Source of the DNA: Bacteroidota bacterium
GTDB taxonomy: Bacteria > Bacteroidota > Bacteroidia > Flavobacteriales > Weeksellaceae
Direction of reading: 5' to 3'
Assembly: GCA_023387375.1 (NCBI GenBank)
Contig: JAEWIE010000031.1
Coordinates: 1 to 38,642 of the forward strand
DNA: 38,642 nt
In this document: positions 32,925 through 38,642 of the stretch, piece by piece
Position numbering within the stretch: the stretch's first letter is position 1
Layout: each line of letters starts with the position of its first letter
The notes under the pieces: generated by a model
Databases searched by the model: none
What the model saw: only the letters and a program-made list of their open reading frames with translations
What the model was told of the DNA's origin: nothing
Position numbers and translations under genes: made by a program

Positions 32925-34967
32925 ATGAAAAAAACAAAATTAACTCTATTAGCGCTTGCTTCAGTCCTACTCTTTTCATGTACGACGCAGCAGGCTCCTA
33001 TGGCGCAAAACCCGTCATCACAAGAACAAGGTTCTTTAGTGAAGTCCAATAGCGTGGATCGTTTCGCCGATATTGAAGTCCTCAAGTACGAAGTCCCAGG
33101 ATGGGACAATTTAACCCTTAAGGAGAAACAGTACGTATACTACCTAAGTCAAGCGGGCTATGCAGGTCGAGACATTATTTGGGATCAGAACTACAAGCAT
33201 AATTTAAAGATCCGTCATGCACTAGAAAATATCTACAAGAACTATAATGGAGATAAGTCTTCTCAAGATTGGACTAAATTTGAGGACTATCTAAAAAGAG
33301 TTTGGTTTTCCAACGGAATCCACCACCACTACTCTAACGAGAAAATAAAACCCACTTTTTCAAAAGCTTACTTCGAAGAGCTTTTGCAAAAATCGAATAC
33401 TCAAATGGATCCCGCTATAGCAGATATCCTCTTTAATGACGTAGACTCTAAAAAAGTAAACTTAGATTTAAATAAAGGTTTACTTAAAGGTTCTGCCGTG
33501 AACTTTTATGGCAAAGGCATAAGCTCAGAAGAGGCCCATGCGTTTTACGCAAATATGAAAAGCCCAGATCCAAAGCGTCCTTTATCAACAGGTTTAAATT
33601 CAAAACTCGTTAAAGAAAACGGAGTGCTTAAAGAAAAAGTCTGGAAAAGCGGCGGCATGTATGGAGCGGCTATTGATCAGATTGTCTCTTGGCTTGAAAA
33701 AGCGAAAACGGTCGCAGAGAATCAAAAGCAGGCAGATGCGCTTGGATATTTAATCAAATACTACAAAACTGGGGATTTAAAAACCTGGGATGATTACAAT
33801 ACAGCTTGGGTCTCTGCAACCGATGGAAACATTGATTACATCAACGGATTCATTGAGGTTTACAATGATCCGCTCGGTCATAAAGGAACCTTTGAGAGTA
33901 TCGTTCAGATTAAAGACTTTGATATGTCTAAAAAGATGGATGTTCTATCTCATGATGCGCAGTGGTTTGAGGATCACTCTCCTTTAATGCCAGAGCATAA
34001 GAAAAAGAATGTAGTAGGTGTTAGCTATAAAACTGTGATTGTAGCTTCGGAAGCTGGAGATTCCTCTCCTAGTACTCCTATTGGAGTAAACCTTCCGAAT
34101 GCGGATTGGATCCGTGCGGAGCACGGCTCTAAATCCATATCACTCGGAAATATTATTGATGCCTATAATGCTGCGGGAGGAACTGGGCGTTTACAAGAAT
34201 TTGCCAACGATGCAAAAGAAATTGAACTAGCAAAAAAATATGGAGAACTTGCAAGCAAACTACACACAGCTCTTCATGAAGTAATAGGACACGCCTCAGG
34301 ACAGATTAATCCTGGTATTGGCACGCCAAAAGAAACCCTAAAAAGCTACGCTTCCACCATGGAAGAAGGCCGCGCCGACTTAGTAGGTCTTTATTTTCTT
34401 TACGATCCAAAACTGCAAGAACTAAACTTAGTAGACGACTGGAAAGCCGTAGGAATGGCAGCTTACGATAATTACATCCGTAATGGTCTTATGATGCAAC
34501 TTGTGCGCTTAGAACCAGGAGCAGACATCGAAGAGTCTCATATGAGAAACCGCCAATGGGTTAGCGCTTGGGTCTTTGAAAAAGGAAAAAAAGACAATGT
34601 GATTGAAAAAGTAGTGAGAGATGGAAAAACCTATTTCAACATTACAGACTACGATAAACTTCATACTCTCTTTGGAGAACTGCTAAGAGAGGCGCAAAGA
34701 ATCAAATCTGAAGGGGATTATGAGGCCGCTAAAAATCTAGTTGAAAATTACGGCGTAAAAGTGGATCAAGCTATTCATAAAGAAGTACTTGCCCGTAGTG
34801 CGAAATATGATAGCGCGCCATATAGTGGTTTTGTCAACCCCTACATTAAACCTGTTACAAACAGTAGCGGTGAGATAACTGATTATAAAATCACTTATCC
34901 TAATTCTTTTGCCGAGCAAATGCTTCAGTACTCAAAAGAGTATGGATTCTTACCTGAAGAGAACTAA
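32925..34967 (+). CDS. Dipeptidyl peptidase III (M49) lipoprotein
   Basis: 680 residues. Zinc exopeptidase releasing dipeptides from the N-terminus of short peptides. The M49 hexapeptide HEVIGH (His451, Glu452, His456) and the second zinc motif EEGRAD (Glu480, Glu481) are present. The first 19 residues are a lipoprotein signal ending LLFSC, followed by TTQQAPMAQ. Eukaryotic members are cytosolic, so this form is exported and lipid-anchored. Typical blocks PLGHKGTFESIVQIKD and VASEAGDSSPSTPIGVNLPN are seen. A clear terminator follows. Start from ATG 32925, supported by the -7 element. Confidence 0.95.
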   Translation: MKKTKLTLLALASVLLFSCTTQQAPMAQNPSSQEQGSLVKSNSVDRFADIEVLKYEVPGWDNLTLKEKQYVYYLSQAGYAGRDIIWDQNYKHNLKIRHALENIYKNYNGDKSSQDWTKFEDYLKRVWFSNGIHHHYSNEKIKPTFSKAYFEELLQKSNTQMDPAIADILFNDVDSKKVNLDLNKGLLKGSAVNFYGKGISSEEAHAFYANMKSPDPKRPLSTGLNSKLVKENGVLKEKVWKSGGMYGAAIDQIVSWLEKAKTVAENQKQADALGYLIKYYKTGDLKTWDDYNTAWVSATDGNIDYINGFIEVYNDPLGHKGTFESIVQIKDFDMSKKMDVLSHDAQWFEDHSPLMPEHKKKNVVGVSYKTVIVASEAGDSSPSTPIGVNLPNADWIRAEHGSKSISLGNIIDAYNAAGGTGRLQEFANDAKEIELAKKYGELASKLHTALHEVIGHASGQINPGIGTPKETLKSYASTMEEGRADLVGLYFLYDPKLQELNLVDDWKAVGMAAYDNYIRNGLMMQLVRLEPGADIEESHMRNRQWVSAWVFEKGKKDNVIEKVVRDGKTYFNITDYDKLHTLFGELLREAQRIKSEGDYEAAKNLVENYGVKVDQAIHKEVLARSAKYDSAPYSGFVNPYIKPVTNSSGEITDYKITYPNSFAEQMLQYSKEYGFLPEEN

Positions 34968-34995
34968 AATAGAATCTAATTTTATATCCAATCAA

Positions 34996-35024
34996 GGCCA
35001 CTTTTTTTCAAGTGGTCTTTTTTT
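34996..35024 (+). terminator. Rho-independent terminator of the M49 peptidase gene
   Basis: GGCCACTT pairs with AAGTGGTC (one G-T pair) across six bases, followed by seven T. Lies 28 nt past the stop. Confidence 0.88.
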
Positions 35025-35034
35025 ATTTTCAAAT

Positions 35035-35082
35035 AAAGAACGCCCTCCGAATAGGGTTTTGAAAGCGGCTTTTTCGTTCTTT
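35035..35082. other. Three-way-junction-like structured element
   Basis: An outer helix AAAGAACG (35035-35042) pairs with CGTTCTTT (35075-35082). Inside lie CCCT-ccgaat-AGGG (35043-35056) and GAAAG-cgg-CTTTT (35061-35073). These can form a three-way junction with almost no unpaired linker except four T. It is not the terminator of the M49 gene, which ends at 35024, and no gene explains it. Either strand could be transcribed. Confidence 0.45.
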
Positions 35083-35173
35083 CATGCCGTAAAGCAAATC
35101 AGTCAATCGATATATCAATGGCGTAAGTAAATGAATAAAATGAGGCAGACACCTTAATTTCATAAAGAAATTA

Positions 35174-35181
35174 TATCTTTA
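35174..35181 (+). promoter_or_regulatory. Weak candidate -7 element (TATCTTTA) for the S15 peptidase gene
   Basis: Seven of eight matches to TAnnTTTG, 72 nt before the ATG at 35254. No -33 TTG at the right distance. Confidence 0.3.
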
Positions 35182-35253
35182 TAATCGATTAGCTCCTTTC
35201 CATGAGGTTTCCTTAGAGATAAGTGCTAGGCTATTAAAGAACAAAAATCAATC

Positions 35254-37083
35254 ATGAATAAAGTACTACTTAAAAGCGTTTCCCTCGCTTTACTCACGGG
35301 CTCACTATACCTAGGAGCTCAAACGGTAAAAAAAGCAGCTCCCATTTTTGAGAATGGTCAGTCGCAAATAGTTCCAGAATTTAATGACGCGAAGAAATGG
35401 ATCCGCACGGATCTTTGGGTTGAAACGAATTTTGACACGGATGGGGATGGCAAAAAAGACCGAATGTATGTCGATGTCACAAGACCATACCAAACCGAGA
35501 CTGAAGGTCTAAAACTACCTGTTATCTACGAAACAAGCCCTTATTACTCGGGGGTTGCTCCTGATGTAGAAGGAGGATTTTGGGATGTGAACCATGAATT
35601 AGGGCAACCCGCCTCAAAACCCCGTGTGCACGCTGATGTGACTAGAACTGGAACCCGTCCTATTCTATCGAACTCTCTTATCGCCACATGGGTTCCTCGA
35701 GGATTTATCGTGGTCCATTCCGCTTCACCTGGGACTGGACTGTCTGATGGCTCTCCTACTGTCGGTGGAGAAAATGAATCCTTAGCACCGAAAGCCGTAA
35801 TTGATTGGCTGAACGGACGAGCAAATGGATATACATCAGCCGATGGAAATGAAAAGGTAAAAGCCTATTGGACCACTGGAAAAGTGGGAATGACAGGAAC
35901 TTCATACAACGGAACCCTTCCCCTTGCAGCGGCGACCACAGGAGTTAAAGGATTAGAAGTTATTATTCCTGTAGCCCCGAATACTTCTTATTACCATTAC
36001 TACCGTTCTAACGGCCTGGTTCGTTCTCCAGGCGGTTATTTAGGGGAAGATGTGGATGTGTTATACGATTTCATACACAGTGGCGATGAATCAAAACGAG
36101 CTTATAGCAACAAAGTAATTAGAGATACCGAAATGAAAAACGGTATGGACCGACTAACTGGAGATTATAATGATTTCTGGGAAGGGAGAGATTATCTAAA
36201 TCATATGCCGAAAATGAAAGCGGCTCTCCTCATGTCCCATGGCTTTAATGATTGGAACGTAATGCCGGAGCATAGCTACCGAATCTACAAAAAGGCAAAA
36301 GAAATGGGGCTTCAAACGGCCATCTATTACCATCAGAATGGACATGGAGGCCCGCCTCCAATGGAGATGATGAACAAATGGTTTACTCACTATTTGTTTG
36401 GTGTAGACAACGGTATTGAAAAGGAAAAGAACAAAGCATGGATTGTAAGAGAAGAGGATGAAATGAGTAATCCTACACCTTATGCCGATTTCCCAAATCC
36501 ACAGGCAAAAGACGTCCAATTCTATTTGACTAAAGGAGCACCTCAAACAGGAGGACTATCTACGACCAAAGCGACAACGAATGTTAAAGAAACTCTAGTG
36601 GACAATTATTCTTTCTCGGGAGAAAGTTTAGCTAGAGCTGATTATACCAATCACCGCTTACTTTATGTAACGCCAAAATTAGAATCAGACCTTCATATCT
36701 CAGGAGTACCTAAAATTACGGTGAAATTAGCAAGTAGTAAACCTGCGGCCAACCTATCCGTATGGCTTGTCTCCTTACCTTGGAATGATTCAAGGAGAGC
36801 TAAAATAACCGACAATATCATTACTCGAGGATGGGCAGATCCACAAAACCATGCCTCCCTTAGAAAAGGAGAACCTTTGGTTCCAGGTAAATTCTATGAA
36901 GTTACGTTTGATTTGCAACCAGATGATCAGATCATCAAGAAAGGACAGCAAATTGGACTACTTATATTTTCAAGTGACAAAGAATTTACGATTCATCCCA
37001 AACCAGGAACAGAACTTACCGTAGATCTTGACGGAACCTCTCTTACCTTACCTATTGTGGGCGGCAAGGAGAGTCTGAAGTAA
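35254..37083 (+). CDS. Secreted X-prolyl dipeptidyl aminopeptidase (CocE/NonD, S15)
   Basis: 609 residues. Releases X-Pro dipeptides from peptide N-termini; CocE-type esterase activity is also known in the family. Signal peptide MNKVLLKSVSLALLTGSLYLGAQ. The alpha/beta-hydrolase triad is Ser217 (MTGTSYNGT), Asp333 (SHGFNDWNV) and His364 (QNGHGGPP). The C-terminal beta-jelly-roll domain starts near residue 420 and includes LHISGVPKITVKLASSKPAANLSVWLV and QIGLLIFSSDKEFTIHPKPGTE. Monocistronic, with a long terminator hairpin. Located 286 bp after the M49 gene. Confidence 0.94.
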   Translation: MNKVLLKSVSLALLTGSLYLGAQTVKKAAPIFENGQSQIVPEFNDAKKWIRTDLWVETNFDTDGDGKKDRMYVDVTRPYQTETEGLKLPVIYETSPYYSGVAPDVEGGFWDVNHELGQPASKPRVHADVTRTGTRPILSNSLIATWVPRGFIVVHSASPGTGLSDGSPTVGGENESLAPKAVIDWLNGRANGYTSADGNEKVKAYWTTGKVGMTGTSYNGTLPLAAATTGVKGLEVIIPVAPNTSYYHYYRSNGLVRSPGGYLGEDVDVLYDFIHSGDESKRAYSNKVIRDTEMKNGMDRLTGDYNDFWEGRDYLNHMPKMKAALLMSHGFNDWNVMPEHSYRIYKKAKEMGLQTAIYYHQNGHGGPPPMEMMNKWFTHYLFGVDNGIEKEKNKAWIVREEDEMSNPTPYADFPNPQAKDVQFYLTKGAPQTGGLSTTKATTNVKETLVDNYSFSGESLARADYTNHRLLYVTPKLESDLHISGVPKITVKLASSKPAANLSVWLVSLPWNDSRRAKITDNIITRGWADPQNHASLRKGEPLVPGKFYEVTFDLQPDDQIIKKGQQIGLLIFSSDKEFTIHPKPGTELTVDLDGTSLTLPIVGGKESLK

Positions 37084-37104
37084 CGAAAATCATCAGAAAA
37101 TAAG

Positions 37105-37164
37105 AAAAAGAAGTAGAAAGGGTCTCAATTCATATCAAAGGACCTATTCTACTTCTTTTTTTAT
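37105..37164 (+). terminator. Rho-independent terminator of the S15 peptidase gene
   Basis: AAAAAGAAGTAGAA (37105-37118) pairs with TTCTACTTCTTTTT (from 37147), with GGTC/GACC extending the stem inward, followed by T-rich sequence. One of the longest stems in the window. Confidence 0.88.
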
Positions 37165-37198
37165 TTATATCTTGTTAACTCAACTTAATTGAACAAGA

Positions 37199-38266
37199 AT
37201 GAAAATTAACCTACTGCAATTTCTTATGGTATTATTTGGCATCTCTGCATCTGCTCAAGCGATATATGATGGTCCGCACGTTATCGATGCTCAGGGAAAT
37301 CCGTGGGCCTATCAAGTGACAAATGGCAACGCATCGAAAATTGAATTAAACGAGAAAAGGGTCCAAGTTAAATTTGAAAATCCAGAGTTAGATTTCACAG
37401 TACCTTTAAAAAAGTCACTAGAAAACGAACCTTCGGTATTTAAACAACCGAAGAAAATGTTTGTGGTTTCAGATTTAGAAGGACAATTTGAAGGGTTTAG
37501 AACCCTTTTAATTGCCAACAAAATAATGGATGAGAATTACAATTGGACTTATGGCAAAGGGCATATGGTCATTTGTGGAGATTTATTTGATAGAGGAAGC
37601 ACCGTTACAGAAATCATGTGGTTACTTTATAAATTGGAAATAGAAGCAAAAAAAGCAGGAGGCTACGTTCATACAATTTTAGGAAACCACGACATTATGA
37701 ACTTATCTGGTGATTTGCGTTATCTTCATCCTAAATATTTGGAAAGTGCAAAGCTAATGGGAGTTGAATATATGGCCTTATTTACGTCAGATACCGAGCT
37801 AGGGCGTTGGTTAAGGACAAAGAATACGATTGAGAAAATTGGAGAAAACTTGGCTATGCACGCAGGTGTTTCCCCTGTTATTAACGAACTGGGATATTCG
37901 ATTGAGAAAATTAATGAACTCTGCCGTCCTTTTTATGATCAAGTAAAAGTTTTAAGAGGCGTAGGGGATCCGAAAATTGATCCTTTTTTCACCGGAAAAA
38001 GTTCACTATTCTGGTATCGTGGGTATTTTATTGAGCCTAAAGCGACAGAAACGGACGTTGAAAGAACACTCAAATTGTTTGATGTAAAACGCATAATTGC
38101 GGGGCATACCATTTTGGAAGGAAACGTCGCTTTCTATTACGGCGGAAAAGTTCTAGGTGTAGATGTGAATCGGCATAAAGGAGATCATCAAGCTGCGGTC
38201 TATGAAAAGGGAAAATGGTTTGCGGTTGACGATAAAGGACAAACTAGGGATTTGAAATTTCAGTAG
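37199..38266 (+). CDS. Secreted metallophosphoesterase
   Basis: 355 residues with a signal peptide (MKINLLQFLMVLFGISASAQ). Calcineurin-like dinuclear metal phosphoesterase. Motifs in order are SDLEGQ (Asp92, with Glu94 where PPP phosphatases have His), GDLFDRG at 127-133, GNHD at 162-165, AMHAGVSP, and AGHTILEG. All other metal ligands are present, so it is likely active on phosphomonoesters in the periplasm; the Glu variant is seen in some secreted relatives. A short Bacteroidota pre-domain (YDGPHVIDAQGNPWAYQV) precedes the enzyme domain. No terminator is visible before the next ORF. Confidence 0.92.
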   Translation: MKINLLQFLMVLFGISASAQAIYDGPHVIDAQGNPWAYQVTNGNASKIELNEKRVQVKFENPELDFTVPLKKSLENEPSVFKQPKKMFVVSDLEGQFEGFRTLLIANKIMDENYNWTYGKGHMVICGDLFDRGSTVTEIMWLLYKLEIEAKKAGGYVHTILGNHDIMNLSGDLRYLHPKYLESAKLMGVEYMALFTSDTELGRWLRTKNTIEKIGENLAMHAGVSPVINELGYSIEKINELCRPFYDQVKVLRGVGDPKIDPFFTGKSSLFWYRGYFIEPKATETDVERTLKLFDVKRIIAGHTILEGNVAFYYGGKVLGVDVNRHKGDHQAAVYEKGKWFAVDDKGQTRDLKFQ

Positions 38267-38287
38267 TTTTTTTAAAAAAATATACAT

Positions 38288-38464
38288 ATGAAATATTCAA
38301 AAAATAACGCAATTATCTTTAGTGCAATTGCGATTATAAACCTAATAATTCAATTTTGTGATAACTCTTTAAAATTGTCTAATTGGATTAGTGCGATTTC
38401 GTTTTTATTATTGTCTGCATGGTTTTGGTTTGAATATAGTATACAGAAAAGTAGTAAAAATTAA
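38288..38464 (+). CDS. Small two-helix membrane ORF, possibly the 5' half of a split gene
   Basis: 58 residues from an ATG at 38288: MKYSKNNAIIFSAIAIINLII..., with two hydrophobic segments (AIIFSAIAIINLIIQF and WISAISFLLLSAWFWFEY) and a lysine-rich end SIQKSSKN. It is below the usual ORF length cutoff. Its stop overlaps, in another frame, an open reading frame that runs to the right edge. Removing one A from the AAAA run at 38447-38450 would join the two in frame. It lies 21 bp after the metallophosphoesterase gene. No family recognised. Confidence 0.55.
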   Translation: MKYSKNNAIIFSAIAIINLIIQFCDNSLKLSNWISAISFLLLSAWFWFEYSIQKSSKN

Positions 38465-38642
38465 TGCGAAATACTACCGTATTTTATATGATTCTGAAGG
38501 CACTCGTAAAGCTGACGAAAGTATATATGAGCCATTGTATAAACTTTACAATCATGAAACATTGGTTTCGGCTTTTACGCAAGAGTTACCCGATTTCAAA
38601 GAATTGGAAAAGAATAAATCATTTTTTAAAATTACAGAGTTT
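38430..38642 (+). CDS. Partial ORF at the right edge, possibly the continuation of 38288-38464
   Basis: In the frame that includes GCG at 38466 the sequence reads KVVKINAKYYRILYDSEGT... and stays open to base 38642. It has coding-like composition, with acidic residues, G-starting codons and A/T third positions. The only usable start is a TTG at 38430, inside the membrane ORF in another frame. An ATG at 38464 overlapping the membrane ORF stop belongs to a different frame whose translation looks random. Either this is the cytosolic part of one membrane protein with a frame change, or an overlapping gene. C-terminus beyond the window. Confidence 0.4.
   Translation, partial: MNIVYRKVVKINAKYYRILYDSEGTRKADESIYEPLYKLYNHETLVSAFTQELPDFKELEKNKSFFKITEF

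Noticed and set aside
32765..33109. A 114-residue minus-strand ORF
   Set aside because: Antisense shadow of the M49 peptidase signal region and intergenic DNA; no coding character.
38464..38642. An ATG overlapping the stop of the small membrane ORF (TAATG), as if translationally coupled
   Set aside because: The frame gives a basic, random-looking peptide; the frame offset by one has coding-like composition.
1..38642. CRISPR array, tRNA/rRNA genes, insertion sequences or integrated element
   Set aside because: No regularly spaced repeats, cloverleaf sequences, transposase motifs or long terminal repeats were seen on reading both strands.

Overview
The window looks like a chromosomal housekeeping segment from a Bacteroidota bacterium, most likely order Flavobacteriales and possibly a Weeksellaceae-type organism (the family is inference). 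The evidence is the visibly AT-rich DNA, the fused alpha/beta 2-oxoacid dehydrogenase E1, the Nif3 plus coiled-coil pair, the lipoprotein and PepSY-like small proteins, several secreted dipeptide-releasing peptidases, and many upstream copies of the Bacteroidota -7 promoter element TAnnTTTG. I saw no tRNA, rRNA, CRISPR array, insertion sequence, integrase or prophage module.

Layout. 1-7.5 kb: the 5' part of ribonuclease Z (runs off the left edge), a TSUP permease, a CPBP-protease/rdgB pair, release factor 3, a GNAT acetyltransferase, a DUF4349-like lipoprotein with a C-terminal membrane helix, and two small membrane proteins. 7.5-15.9 kb: an acyl-CoA dehydrogenase divergent from a long-chain acyl-CoA ligase, a nif3/coiled-coil operon, a voltage-gated K+ channel with a C-terminal zinc ribbon, a patatin, a YggS-type PLP protein and a DinB-fold protein. 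16-25.6 kb: lipoamide dehydrogenase (E3), an 83-residue orphan ORF with its own promoter and terminator, the fused E1, a polyprenyl diphosphate synthase, a secreted hypothetical, rlmN, a PepSY-like protein and queA. 25.7-30.1 kb, minus strand: cardiolipin synthase, a phage-holin-4-type protein, a PH-domain membrane protein and an S9 peptidase. 30.3-38.6 kb: a lipoprotein, a methionine-gamma-lyase-like PLP enzyme divergent from an Lrp/AsnC regulator, a lipoprotein dipeptidyl peptidase III (M49), an X-Pro dipeptidyl peptidase (S15/CocE), a metallophosphoesterase, and at the right edge a small membrane ORF that appears to be split from its continuation by a one-base frame change.

How the genes work together. 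Acyl-CoA ligase and dehydrogenase form a divergent start of beta-oxidation. E1 and E3 serve a branched-chain or pyruvate-type 2-oxoacid dehydrogenase, but no E2 gene is present here. The S9, M49 and S15 peptidases all carry export signals and together suggest periplasmic breakdown of peptides to dipeptides. The Lrp/PLP-lyase pair resembles a self-contained amino-acid catabolic switch. rnz, rlmN, queA and prfC belong to RNA maturation and translation.

No obviously new defence or mobile system is visible. The best leads are: loss of metal-ligand residues in both members of the nif3 operon, a perfect 19-bp palindrome on the E1 promoter, tandem GTGCAATT repeats between the lyase and lrp genes, a three-way-junction-like structure between the M49 and S15 genes, and the split membrane gene at the right edge.
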